Shown: positions 26,796 through 35,636 of the stretch, in pieces | Position numbering within the stretch: the stretch's first letter is position 1 | Layout: every line of letters begins with the position of its first letter | From: CAYSWH01 sp964434775 | Lineage (GTDB): Bacteria > Patescibacteriota > JACMRA01 | NCBI GenBank assembly: GCA_964434775.1 | Contig: CAYSWH010000004.1 | Coordinates: 9,817 to 73,816 of the forward strand | Length of the DNA: 64,000 nt | Direction of reading: 5' to 3' | The notes under the pieces: generated by a model | The model's input: only the letters and a program-made list of their open reading frames with translations | Told to the model about the DNA's origin: nothing | Databases searched by the model: none | Program-made: the position numbers and the translations under genes

Positions 26796-27140
26796 CTATT
26801 TTAAATAAAAAATATCTTTTACCAGCTGAGTTACTGAATCATATTTAGTCATGGTTACCCAGATAAAAAGGCAGGCATAAGGTATTAACCAAAAAAAGAG
26901 ATACTCTTCCAAAGGCAAACCCAAAACTTTGTAATCCAAGTGATAGACTTCATTAAAAGCCCAGTGTCCTCTTTGCGTAACAAGAACATCCCAAATTATC
27001 CACGGAACCGAGACAATAAAAATACTTAACCAAGCAATTTTCAGATTTCCCTTAATCGGAGACCGGGGGTGGAAACTAAACAGAATCGGAAAAATCGAAC
27101 TAATCAGTAAAACCAATAAATATTCAAACCCGTTAATCAT
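26796..27140 (-). CDS. crtYc: Lycopene cyclase subunit CrtYc-like
   Basis: 115 residues from ATG 27140 (family start, MINGFEYLLVLL); a TTG at 27179 in the same frame would add 13 residues. Three membrane helices. VPWIIWDVLVTQRGHWAFN and LGLPLEEYLFFWLIPYAC are diagnostic for the CarR/CrtYc domain, with the catalytic PLEE acids intact. Works with CrtYd as a heterodimer. No phytoene synthase, desaturase, carotene oxygenase or rhodopsin gene is in the window, so the carotenoid pathway must lie elsewhere or the substrate is taken up. Confidence 0.85.
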   Translation of the reverse strand: MINGFEYLLVLLISSIFPILFSFHPRSPIKGNLKIAWLSIFIVSVPWIIWDVLVTQRGHWAFNEVYHLDYKVLGLPLEEYLFFWLIPYACLFIWVTMTKYDSVTQLVKDIFYLK

Positions 27141-27334
27141 AATAATAATAAAAGTTAAAGATGTCACAAAAAACCACAAAAAGTTACTACATAATTACGC
27201 AGTCTAATGAAACTAAAACTAAATAAAAATGCAGAAAAAGTCCAGGAATTTGTTTAATAATAAATAATGACTTGAAAAAAAATAAAAAGTAATTTTAGTT
27301 TTTATAGAAATTAACAAGGTCATCTCAAGAAAAT

Positions 27335-28927
27335 ATGACAGCAAAATCTAATCCAAAAAAACAACCTCAGAAAAGTCGAAAGGAATTAGACTCAAAAAAG
27401 AAAAAGAAGCAGGTAAAAAATCCCAAGAATGAAAAAGACCTGGAAAAGGTAGAATTACATGATAGCGTAAAAGAGCAAGAGCCTACGAAAGAAAAAGAGG
27501 TTGATAAAAATGAGAATGTGGATCAAAATTATTATGAGGAGTTGCATAGTCAAGATTACGCAATGTCTGATACACAAACAAACACACAAAACTTACCTCC
27601 CAAACCGGTTAAGCCAATTGGTTCACAGGCTTCAGCCGAGCAAAAGAGTGGAGTCAAACCCCAGACAAAAACAAAGAAAAAGGGAGGGTGGTTTAAGTAT
27701 TTTACTTTTTTACTACTTGGCATTCTATTTATTTCTCTAACTCTGGGAACCAGTTATTTCTTAAGTTTGCAGGCAGAAGCCAAAGAATCAATTGAAGTTG
27801 CTGACAAGGCGGTTCAGCGAGCCAATTCCAAGGGTCTGCCTAATTCAGATAAATACTCTGAAAAAATCAAAAAACTGGAGCAAAAATCAAATAATACATA
27901 CTTACTTAACGAACTTCAAGAAATAAGCCAGGAAGCGCAAGAAGTTAGTGAACGTGTAAACAATGAATACCTTGCTGTTTATGAAGAAAAAAAGAATACT
28001 CTAATCGAAGACGTAAATCAATTTGAAAAAGAGTTTGCCAGTTACGAAACAGTTCCTTTGCCCAGCCGTACAAGATATAAGGACTTTATCAAAGAAACCC
28101 GACAAATTCTGGATTCCGGACCGGAAGACATAACCACCTTGGAAAACTTGTTTACTCAATTAAAAAAGAATGAAAAGGATTTGGCTACAGAAGCAGACAC
28201 TGTTCAAAAGAAACTCTTTTTGGAAAGCATTCAGGATTCCCTCGTCGAAGCTGACGAGTTGATCGCCTATTTTTCTTACGGATACGACGGAGGCTCCCAA
28301 CTAAATAACCTCCAAGCTTACAAAAGCGGTGTAGTTGAAATCACAAACTCCAGCCTGGAATACGATGAGATGGTGGCCAAGTATGAAGAACAGGTTTTAC
28401 CTAACATGGAAAAAGCAGTTGCCAGAAAAAATGAAATTGATGAAGAATATAAAAGACAAAGAAAGCTATGGATTCAGCAAGAAGCTGAAAGAAGAGCTGC
28501 TAACGGTCTGGGTCCGGCTCCGGCGGCACCTTTGGACCGGGAAAAATTGATCTATGTTGACATTGCCGGACAATACTTGTACGGGTATGACCAAGGAGAG
28601 TTAGTAGTTTCCAGCCCTGTAGTAACAGGTAAAACCGGATTTGAAACAGTTAGAGGAGAATATAAGATTTACACCAAAACTACCAATCAGAAGCTTATCT
28701 CTCCTTTTACTACGGACAAAAATGATCCTCTTTACTATGAAGTTATGGTTAATTATTGGATGCCTTTTTATTCCGGATATGGTCTTCATGACGCTACTTG
28801 GAGAGGATCTTTTGGAGGTGACCAATATATTTATAACGGAAGTCACGGATGTGTAAACATGCCTTTATGGCTTACTGAGTTTATCTGGAGCTGGGCGGAA
28901 ATTGGTACTCCAGTATATGTGAACTAA
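27335..28927 (+). CDS. L,D-transpeptidase (YkuD domain), membrane-anchored with coiled coil
   Basis: Cross-links peptidoglycan through 3-3 bonds or attaches proteins to the wall. 530 residues: a Lys/Glu-rich disordered cytoplasmic part (1-125), one membrane helix (about 128-148), a long helical coiled-coil stalk (150-400) and a C-terminal YkuD domain starting LIYVDIAGQYLYGYDQGE. The catalytic motif SHGCVNMP with the nucleophile Cys is near 505; the His of GYGLHDATW precedes it. The stalk would place the catalytic domain out in the wall. tsaD starts 10 bp downstream. Confidence 0.92.
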   Translation: MTAKSNPKKQPQKSRKELDSKKKKKQVKNPKNEKDLEKVELHDSVKEQEPTKEKEVDKNENVDQNYYEELHSQDYAMSDTQTNTQNLPPKPVKPIGSQASAEQKSGVKPQTKTKKKGGWFKYFTFLLLGILFISLTLGTSYFLSLQAEAKESIEVADKAVQRANSKGLPNSDKYSEKIKKLEQKSNNTYLLNELQEISQEAQEVSERVNNEYLAVYEEKKNTLIEDVNQFEKEFASYETVPLPSRTRYKDFIKETRQILDSGPEDITTLENLFTQLKKNEKDLATEADTVQKKLFLESIQDSLVEADELIAYFSYGYDGGSQLNNLQAYKSGVVEITNSSLEYDEMVAKYEEQVLPNMEKAVARKNEIDEEYKRQRKLWIQQEAERRAANGLGPAPAAPLDREKLIYVDIAGQYLYGYDQGELVVSSPVVTGKTGFETVRGEYKIYTKTTNQKLISPFTTDKNDPLYYEVMVNYWMPFYSGYGLHDATWRGSFGGDQYIYNGSHGCVNMPLWLTEFIWSWAEIGTPVYVN

Positions 28928-28937
28928 CGAATGTTAA

Positions 28938-30107
28938 ATGTTGTTATTGGGAATAGAAACAAGTTGTGACGAAACATCTCTTGCTTTGATGCAAGGAAAG
29001 GAAGATCTCAATAGCAAAACATTTCTACAAAAAATAAATCAAGTAAAAGTTCTTAATTCTCTCATATCTTCCCAAATCAAAACACATCGGAGATACGGAG
29101 GTGTGGTTCCGGAAATCAGTGCCAGAGAACATTCCAAACAAATTCATTATTTATTCAAAAAACTGCTATCTGAAAAAACCGACAATGAATTACATAATAT
29201 TTCAAATTTGGAACTGACAAAATCTGAATTAGAAACAGTATGTCGGATTGAAAAAATATTTGTTACTTCTGAACCCGGTTTGCTTTCCTCATTGAAAGTA
29301 GGTATAGAATTCTCCAAAACGTTATGTTTTTTTTTAGAGGATAAATTTCAAAAAACAGTGCCTGTAAAAAAGGTAAATCATCTACACGGCCATCTTCTTA
29401 GCTGTTTTTACCATCCAAGAGAAAAAAACAATCTTCTTGATGAAGAAATATTTCCCCATTTGCATTTACTGGTCAGTGGCGGAAATACTCAGCTAATTCT
29501 CCTAAATAACCCTCAAGAGTTTAGAATAATAGGCCAAACTCTGGATGATTCTGCAGGTGAAACTTTTGATAAAATCGGCAGAATGTTGGGGATTCCCTAT
29601 CCCGGTGGAGTTTACATCTCCAAAATATCCGGACTTAATCAAGAAAACTTCTACAATTTACCTGTTGGCATGAGCAAAAACAGAAGACTGGATTTCTCGT
29701 ATTCCGGACTTAAGACAGCAGTCAGGTATTTTATCCAAAAACAAAAAATCGAAGATTTGTCCTTTGAAAAAAAGCTTAATAGACTTGAGTTGAGTACATT
29801 ACTTTCTAATGATACGAAACGGATCTCCAAATCACCAAAATTAGACTTTATTTATAGGACATGTGTTTCCAGCCAAACCGTCATAATCGAACAACTGATA
29901 TCTAAAATTAAATTAGCAAAAATTGAGCATTCCCCGAATAGTATTGGAATATCAGGAGGAGTCTCCGCCAACGAACTTTTAAGAAAAAGGCTCAATGAGG
30001 AGTTTTCAGAAAAAAAGTTTTTAACCGAAAAAAACTTGACTGGAGATAATGCGGTCATGATAATCCTTGCCGGCATTCAAAAAATTACTGAATCCGAAGC
30101 AATATAA
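28938..30107 (+). CDS. tsaD: tRNA N6-adenosine threonylcarbamoyltransferase TsaD
   Basis: Makes t6A37 in ANN-decoding tRNAs together with TsaB/TsaC/TsaE. 389 residues, longer than the usual 335-345 because of insertions (about 80-105 and 265-295). Starts GIETSCDETSLAL; metal-binding His pair in VNHLHGH (H148, H152), LVSGGNTQLI, LDDSAGETFDKIGRMLG, GISGGVSANELLR and GDNAVM at the end with the last metal-site Asp. Ten bp after the L,D-transpeptidase, so co-transcribed. Firm call. Confidence 0.95.
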   Translation: MLLLGIETSCDETSLALMQGKEDLNSKTFLQKINQVKVLNSLISSQIKTHRRYGGVVPEISAREHSKQIHYLFKKLLSEKTDNELHNISNLELTKSELETVCRIEKIFVTSEPGLLSSLKVGIEFSKTLCFFLEDKFQKTVPVKKVNHLHGHLLSCFYHPREKNNLLDEEIFPHLHLLVSGGNTQLILLNNPQEFRIIGQTLDDSAGETFDKIGRMLGIPYPGGVYISKISGLNQENFYNLPVGMSKNRRLDFSYSGLKTAVRYFIQKQKIEDLSFEKKLNRLELSTLLSNDTKRISKSPKLDFIYRTCVSSQTVIIEQLISKIKLAKIEHSPNSIGISGGVSANELLRKRLNEEFSEKKFLTEKNLTGDNAVMIILAGIQKITESEAI

Positions 30108-30154
30108 AATTACAAGAAACATATGAATAATCGACCCTTATTCCATAAAAAAAG

Positions 30155-30183
30155 TTGACAACAAAAGTCCATGAAGGTACAAT
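30155..30183 (+). promoter_or_regulatory. Promoter of the twin pilin-like genes
   Basis: TTGACA at 30155-30160, 17-bp spacer, TACAAT at 30178-30183; ATG follows at 30217. Close to the sigma-70 consensus, consistent with high expression of a structural protein. Confidence 0.8.
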
Positions 30184-30216
30184 TTATATAAATATATAAC
30201 AAACATTTGCATTAGT

Positions 30217-30639
30217 ATGACAAAAATAATTAAAGCTTTCGGCATTCTCGGTATTTTAGGGCTGGTTTTTAATGTTTTATTGGCAATTCCCGCTTTTGAA
30301 TTTACACAAACTTTTACTTTAAATACTTACTCTCAAAATATACCAAGTCCCGATGAAATCTGCGGAGACGGCAACTGTGCGGATATTGTCGATGATGTAG
30401 GTGACGGTGAAGACGCCAGGGTAGGCGTACTTAACTCCATTATAGCTATAGGAGGCATACTTACATACATTGGAGTCGGTTTTGCCGTAGTTGCTTTGGT
30501 TATTGCCGGTTTACTCTACATATTCAACAGAGAGCAAGAAGGAAGAACCTTGTTGAAGCTTGTTTTCTATGGTTTGATTATCATAATTTTTGCTTATACC
30601 GCAGTAAGCCTGCTGGTTGCTTTCTTTAATGCTTTGTAA
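30217..30639 (+). CDS. VirB2/TrbC-like pilin or small membrane protein, paralogue A
   Basis: 140 residues: signal-like first helix (4-28), a short polar loop with a CGDGNC motif and acidic residues, then two closely spaced membrane helices (about 78-103 and 112-138) joined by NREQEGRT. This two-helix hairpin after a cleavable leader is typical of VirB2/TrbC-type pilins and of related 'pilin' genes in Patescibacteria. The last 188 bp are almost identical to the next gene. A strong promoter lies upstream. A pilus role is inference. Confidence 0.65.
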   Translation: MTKIIKAFGILGILGLVFNVLLAIPAFEFTQTFTLNTYSQNIPSPDEICGDGNCADIVDDVGDGEDARVGVLNSIIAIGGILTYIGVGFAVVALVIAGLLYIFNREQEGRTLLKLVFYGLIIIIFAYTAVSLLVAFFNAL

Positions 30640-30641
30640 AT

Positions 30642-31052
30642 ATGCCCAACCTAAAAAATATTTGTAACACTTTCCTTATCCTTGCTACATCTTTTTCTTT
30701 GCTAGGCTTAGTTTTTACGCAACTCCATTTTCAAATTGATACCCAAACTCAGAGGCTACCGGGCCCCGATATTATATGCGGTGAAGAAGGTTGTAAAATT
30801 GGAGAAGGCGATTTAGATGGTGATAATCCTGAAGTTGCAATACTAAATATCATCATCGGCTTTGGAGGCATACTTACATACATTGGTGTCGGTTTTGCCG
30901 TAGTTGCTTTGGTTATTGCCGGTTTACTCTACATATTCAACAGAGAGCAAGAAGGAAGAACCTTGTTGAAGCTTGTTTTCTATGGTTTGATTATCATAAT
31001 TTTTGCTTATACCGCAGTAAGCCTGCTGGTTGCTTTCTTTAATGCTTTGTAG
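30642..31052 (+). CDS. VirB2/TrbC-like pilin or small membrane protein, paralogue B
   Basis: 136 residues, starting 2 bp after paralogue A. The N-terminal half is diverged (signal-like helix, polar loop with CGEEGC instead of CGDGNC), while the C-terminal two-helix region is identical in protein to paralogue A. The Cys pair separated by three or four residues is retained in both, suggesting a disulfide outside the membrane. Tandem arrangement suggests two subunits of one structure or a phase/antigenic variation pair. Confidence 0.65.
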   Translation: MPNLKNICNTFLILATSFSLLGLVFTQLHFQIDTQTQRLPGPDIICGEEGCKIGEGDLDGDNPEVAILNIIIGFGGILTYIGVGFAVVALVIAGLLYIFNREQEGRTLLKLVFYGLIIIIFAYTAVSLLVAFFNAL

Positions 31053-31144
31053 TTCTTTCATTAACAAATATCCTGTTGACTAGATTATCTTTGATATCTA
31101 TACCTAGCCTAAAAAGAAATATTCCATACCAGGAAAGCAGTTTG

Positions 31145-31561
31145 ATGTCAGCGAGTCCAAAAATTAATATCTATAATTTCTTTCACGTTCCTCTGGTCAA
31201 ATTCGGGGTGCATGTCTTTCTAATTATTGCCTTTTGGTTAAATATATATCATTTCTACAACTTATGGCGTGTAGAGGAAGGAATAACCCAAAAAGACGAT
31301 GAAATTCAGAGAGTTAAAGAGTTTACGAGTCAAACAGGTTATTTTGAAAGCGACCTTTTTAGAGAGAAATACATTAAAGAAAGAAACTTCAAAAAAAAGG
31401 GTGAAATTGTCTTGGATACATCTCAGATTGACGGCACGGACACCAGACCAAATCCTAATTACATACCTGCTCCGGAAGTAGTTCAAGAAAGTAATTTGGA
31501 TAAATGGGTCGATTGCTTTTTATCCACAGAGAAAGAATGTTTAGAAGATACTTCAGACTAA
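31145..31561 (+). CDS. Septum formation initiator (FtsB/DivIC)-like protein
   Basis: 138 residues from ATG 31145; this start has an SD (AGGAAAG, about 7 nt upstream) and is preferred to a TTG at 31076. Cytoplasmic lead, membrane helix (about 17-38), coiled coil, then LFREKYIKERNFKKKGEIVLD, matching the conserved 'E..AR..l....GE.vi' end of the FtsB/DivIC family. A 40-residue polar tail with two Cys follows. FtsB bridges FtsL and FtsQ in the divisome. It ends 9 bp into convergent miaA. Confidence 0.65.
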   Translation: MSASPKINIYNFFHVPLVKFGVHVFLIIAFWLNIYHFYNLWRVEEGITQKDDEIQRVKEFTSQTGYFESDLFREKYIKERNFKKKGEIVLDTSQIDGTDTRPNPNYIPAPEVVQESNLDKWVDCFLSTEKECLEDTSD

Positions 31562-32485
31562 AAACTCAGAAACTGCCGTAAGAGATTCTTCATAACTGCT
31601 TACTCTTGTTCCCTGTTGATTTTTCATCCAGGTTAACTGCCTTTTAGCATACTTAGTATTCTCTCTTAAAAGAGCTTCAACCCATTCCTCTTTTGTTAAA
31701 AAACCCTTCAAATATAAATGTGTTAGTCTGTAATCAAGCCCTAAAGACCAAAATTTTGAATCCGATAATTCCTTGAGAGATTCTACTTCTTGCAATAAAC
31801 CGGAATCTATTCTTTGAAAAACATTGGATTTAATGTTACTCTTGATTTCCAACCAGTCCTTCTTTAAGAGTAGAGCTTTCTTGTTCAAAAAACCTGGATA
31901 AACAATTTTTTTTCCTTTAATAAGGGATCTCTCGCTATAAAAAAACTTATCCTCTACCAACCAGGTTACCAGCCGTCTTGAATTAGCATAATCAGCGTCA
32001 TTTAGAATTCTTTTATTCTGGTTGGCGGTATGATAAAGATCTTGAAGTTCTTGAAGATTTTTTTGTCTCAAATAAGCCTTATATGCATCGATTTTCATTT
32101 GCCATGGTTTATCTAACACCCAAAAATCATACTCTTTCAAAACTGCCTGCACGTACAAATTAGTGCCGCCGACTAAAATAACATTTTGAGGAACTTTTTT
32201 TGTAAAAAGACCAACAAAATCCTGAATAAATTGATTTAAGGAGAAAGAATTTAACGGGTCTACATAATCAATCAAAAAATGAGGACGATTTTTATAATAA
32301 AAAGCTTTCAGATTATTTTTGTTACACCATTTACCAAAAACTTTTCCTGTACCTATATTTAACTTTTTATATACTTGCCGGGAATCATAATTCACAATCC
32401 AGGTTTCAGGAAGTACTCCGGCTAGATCTACAGCCAGCTCAGACTTACCGCTGGAAGTAGGACCGATAATTGCAATTAAGTTCAT
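31553..32485 (-). CDS. miaA: tRNA dimethylallyltransferase MiaA
   Basis: Adds an isopentenyl group to A37 of UNN-reading tRNAs. 310 residues, normal length. P-loop IGPTSSGKSELA at 7-18, NYDSRQVYKKLNIGTGK (substrate tRNA and DMAPP contact), HFLIDYVDP, VGGTNLYVQAVL, YAKRQLTWMKNQ near the C-terminus. Its stop overlaps the end of the FtsB-like gene by 9 bp (tail to tail). ATG start at 32485. Firm call. Confidence 0.95.
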   Translation of the reverse strand: MNLIAIIGPTSSGKSELAVDLAGVLPETWIVNYDSRQVYKKLNIGTGKVFGKWCNKNNLKAFYYKNRPHFLIDYVDPLNSFSLNQFIQDFVGLFTKKVPQNVILVGGTNLYVQAVLKEYDFWVLDKPWQMKIDAYKAYLRQKNLQELQDLYHTANQNKRILNDADYANSRRLVTWLVEDKFFYSERSLIKGKKIVYPGFLNKKALLLKKDWLEIKSNIKSNVFQRIDSGLLQEVESLKELSDSKFWSLGLDYRLTHLYLKGFLTKEEWVEALLRENTKYAKRQLTWMKNQQGTRVSSYEESLTAVSEFLV

Positions 32486-32662
32486 TTTTCTATTTATCTA
32501 TAACTTCAAAAAGATACCATTAATCCTAAATTAAGTCAAAGAAACTAATTACACAAACCAATCACCAAAACTTAATTCAGTAATACTTAATTGCACTTTA
32601 CACTTACAATAACTTGAAAATCTGCCTAATAAAAACTCATAATTAAAAACTTAAAAGAGTTC

Positions 32663-32691
32663 TTGACAAAAAAAAAGCACATTAGTTTAAT
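32663..32691 (+). promoter_or_regulatory. Promoter of secA
   Basis: TTGACA at 32663-32668, 17-bp A-rich spacer, TTTAAT at 32686-32691; ATG at 32750. Confidence 0.65.
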
Positions 32692-32749
32692 TGGCTGCAT
32701 TCTTACACTAATTATTTCATCAAAAAGAAAAGAATTAAATTGAGCTAAT

Positions 32750-35605
32750 ATGCCGACAAAAAAACAGGTGAAAACTAAACAATCCAAGAAAAAAGAGGAA
32801 AAAACAGAATCAAAAAAAGATCTTAAAAAAACCGAAGCAAAAGAATCAAAAGACCAAACTATAACTAAATCACCCAAAGAACCTTCTAAAAAAGAAATAT
32901 CAGTAGATACACCCGATGTTAAGTTAAAGATCAAAAACGACAATGTCGGCAAAACTATCCGCCAAAAAAAGACTAGCCCAATCCGAGATATATTTAGCAG
33001 TTTGGTTGGTGAAAAAAAAGAGTTAAGTAAATATTGGCAGGTTGTAGAAAAGATTGAAGCTCTGGATGAAGGAATTAGAGCCTTAACCGATGATCGGTTG
33101 AAAAATAAAACTAAAGAATTTAGAAAGCAACTGAAAGGTCTGGAAGGAAAAGAAATGGAGAAGAAGATCCTGGAAATTCTTCCCGAAGCTTTTGCAGTAG
33201 TTAGGGAAGCTGCTCACAGAACCATTGGCCAAAAACACTTTCCGGTACAATTAATCGGTGGAATGGTTTTGAATGACGGTAGGATTGCTGAAATGAAAAC
33301 CGGAGAAGGAAAAACCCTGGCCTCTACTTTATCTGCTTACCTAAATGCCTTGCCGGAAAAAAACCAGGTGCATGTGGTAACTGTAAATGACTATCTAGCC
33401 AGAAGAGATGCCAGCTGGATGGGAGAAGTTTTTGACTATCTGGGTTTGACGACTTCAGTTATACAAAACCAGGCTTCTTTCTACTTTAAGTATGGTGCCG
33501 ATGCAGATGAAGACGCCAGAAAAAAGAGAGAACTAAACTTGGTAGAAACCTGGGAAGACGGCACCTTGGATGATAAAAGATCGGTCTTGGATGTAGCCCA
33601 CCTTGTAAAGTGTGAAAGAAAAAGAGCATATTGGGATGATGAAGAAAATAAACCCGTAGACATCGTATATGGAGTAAATTCAGAATTCGGTTTTGACTAT
33701 TTAAGAGATAATATGGCCAACACCCCTCAAGAAGTCGTTCAAAAATCGGGACACTGCGTGGCTATTGTTGACGAAGTAGATTCCATCTTAATTGATGAGG
33801 CTAGAACTCCCTTGATCATCTCTTCTCAAGACACCGATGCTTCTGAAAAATACAGAAGTTTTGCCGACTTAGCCAAAAAAATGAATCCGGATACCGATTA
33901 TACGGTGGACGAGAAAAGAAAAATAGTTCTGCTTTCGGAGCTGGGTATGGAGAAAGTAGAAAGAAACTTGGGAATTAAGAATTTGTACGGCTCGGAAGAA
34001 AATGTGGTCACCGTTCATCATCTGGACTTGGCATTAAAGGCCTTTGCCTTATTCAGAAAAGACAAGGAGTATGTTGTCAGAGACGGAGAAATAATTATAG
34101 TTGACGAGAATACCGGAAGACTGATGTTCGGCAGGAGATACAATCAAGGTCTTCACCAGGCAATAGAGGCGAAGGAAGGACTGAATGTAAAGCCGGAAAG
34201 TAAAACCGTAGCCAGTATTACGTTTCAAAACTATTTTCGTCTCTATGATAAGCTCTCGGGAATGACAGGAACAGCTGCTACCGAGTCGGAAGAACTATAC
34301 AAAATCTATAAATTGTTAGTAGTAACAATCCCTACGAATAAACCGGTAGTTAGAGAAGATTTAGTAGACAGGGTCTTTAAGAATGAAACGGGTAAATTCC
34401 AAGCCATCGCCAAAGACGTCAAGAAAATACATGAAACCGGCCAGCCCATCCTAATCGGAACCACCTCTATTGAAAAGAATCAACTTTTGGGTGAGAATTT
34501 AAAAAAGATAGGTGTCCCTTATTCTACACTTAACGCAAAAAACCACGAACATGAAGCTCAAATTATTTCCCAAGCCGGGATAAAAGGAGCTGTGACTTTA
34601 GCTACTAACATTGCAGGTCGTGGTGTTGATATTAAGCTTGGAGGGGAAATACCGGAAAATCCTGATAAAATCAGCGAATGGAAGAAAGATCATGAAGAAG
34701 TAAAAAAATTGGGAGGGTTATTCGTAATAGGTACTGAAAGACATGAAAGTCGTAGAATTGATAACCAGTTAAGAGGAAGGTCAGGAAGACAAGGAGACCC
34801 GGGAAAAAGTCAATTTTATATCTCTTTGGAAGACTATATCTTGAGAGTGTTCGGCGGGGATAAAGTTAGTTATTTCAGTATCTTACCCATTCCGGACGAC
34901 GAACCGATTCAAAATCAAATGCTTTCAAAACTAATTGAAGAAGCACAAAAGAAAATTGAGGGTCAAAATTACGATATTCGTAAGCATGTAACCGACTACG
35001 ATGACGTAATTAATAAACAAAGAAGTGTAATCTATACCAGAAGAAAAAAAGTTTTAATGAACGAAGGGTTTGACTGGAAAGTAGAAACAAAAAAAGCTGT
35101 CTACAGAGAAGTTCTCAGAATTCTTAAACAGGTAGAAAAACCTACTAACAGAAAAGAAGGCGTTAATAAAGATCAGTTAAAAAAAGCAAGTGGTGACTTA
35201 AAAGAAATCTTACCCCTAAAAGATTTTGACACTGATGTTTTAAAAGTTTATATGCAAGATAATAACTTTAGATATGAAGAAATCGCCGCCGATTATACTG
35301 ACAAGTTAAACAATCAGCTAAATACCAGATGGGAAATTTACCAAGAAAATATTCAGGCAGCCCTTACAAGATTTGTCTTTTTACGTGCCATTGATCTACT
35401 TTGGACTGAACACTTGGTAACCATTGATCATCTTAACGACTCGGTAAGACTAAGAGGTTATTCTCAAAAGGATCCTCTTACTGAATTTAAACAAGAAGGC
35501 ATGAATATATTTATCTCTTTGCTTGAAGAGATTGATAAGGAAGTAGCTAATACCATTTTCAAAGTCACTCCGGAATTAGTACCAAGCGGTATCCTTAAAA
35601 GTTAA
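32750..35605 (+). CDS. secA: Preprotein translocase ATPase SecA
   Basis: Motor of Sec export. 951 residues. The first 75 residues are a Lys/Glu-rich disordered extension not found in model SecA. The core follows: MKTGEGKTLA (Walker A, about 182-190), VVTVNDYLARRDA, YGVNSEFGFDYLRDNM, VDEVDSILIDEARTPL, GMTGTA, TNIAGRGVDIKLGG and RRIDNQLRGRSGRQGDPG. A roughly 45-residue charged insertion (about 250-295) sits before the YGVNSE motif. The C-terminal zinc-binding tail of many SecA is absent. An envelope protein gene follows after 31 bp. Confidence 0.97.
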   Translation: MPTKKQVKTKQSKKKEEKTESKKDLKKTEAKESKDQTITKSPKEPSKKEISVDTPDVKLKIKNDNVGKTIRQKKTSPIRDIFSSLVGEKKELSKYWQVVEKIEALDEGIRALTDDRLKNKTKEFRKQLKGLEGKEMEKKILEILPEAFAVVREAAHRTIGQKHFPVQLIGGMVLNDGRIAEMKTGEGKTLASTLSAYLNALPEKNQVHVVTVNDYLARRDASWMGEVFDYLGLTTSVIQNQASFYFKYGADADEDARKKRELNLVETWEDGTLDDKRSVLDVAHLVKCERKRAYWDDEENKPVDIVYGVNSEFGFDYLRDNMANTPQEVVQKSGHCVAIVDEVDSILIDEARTPLIISSQDTDASEKYRSFADLAKKMNPDTDYTVDEKRKIVLLSELGMEKVERNLGIKNLYGSEENVVTVHHLDLALKAFALFRKDKEYVVRDGEIIIVDENTGRLMFGRRYNQGLHQAIEAKEGLNVKPESKTVASITFQNYFRLYDKLSGMTGTAATESEELYKIYKLLVVTIPTNKPVVREDLVDRVFKNETGKFQAIAKDVKKIHETGQPILIGTTSIEKNQLLGENLKKIGVPYSTLNAKNHEHEAQIISQAGIKGAVTLATNIAGRGVDIKLGGEIPENPDKISEWKKDHEEVKKLGGLFVIGTERHESRRIDNQLRGRSGRQGDPGKSQFYISLEDYILRVFGGDKVSYFSILPIPDDEPIQNQMLSKLIEEAQKKIEGQNYDIRKHVTDYDDVINKQRSVIYTRRKKVLMNEGFDWKVETKKAVYREVLRILKQVEKPTNRKEGVNKDQLKKASGDLKEILPLKDFDTDVLKVYMQDNNFRYEEIAADYTDKLNNQLNTRWEIYQENIQAALTRFVFLRAIDLLWTEHLVTIDHLNDSVRLRGYSQKDPLTEFKQEGMNIFISLLEEIDKEVANTIFKVTPELVPSGILKS

Positions 35606-35636
35606 TCTTAAAAAGTAAATACTTATTGAAAAAACT

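Noticed and set aside
31520..31528. TTATCCACA, a perfect DnaA-box-like sequence
   Set aside because: It is single and lies inside the FtsB-like coding region, 18 kb from dnaA; not evidence for an origin.
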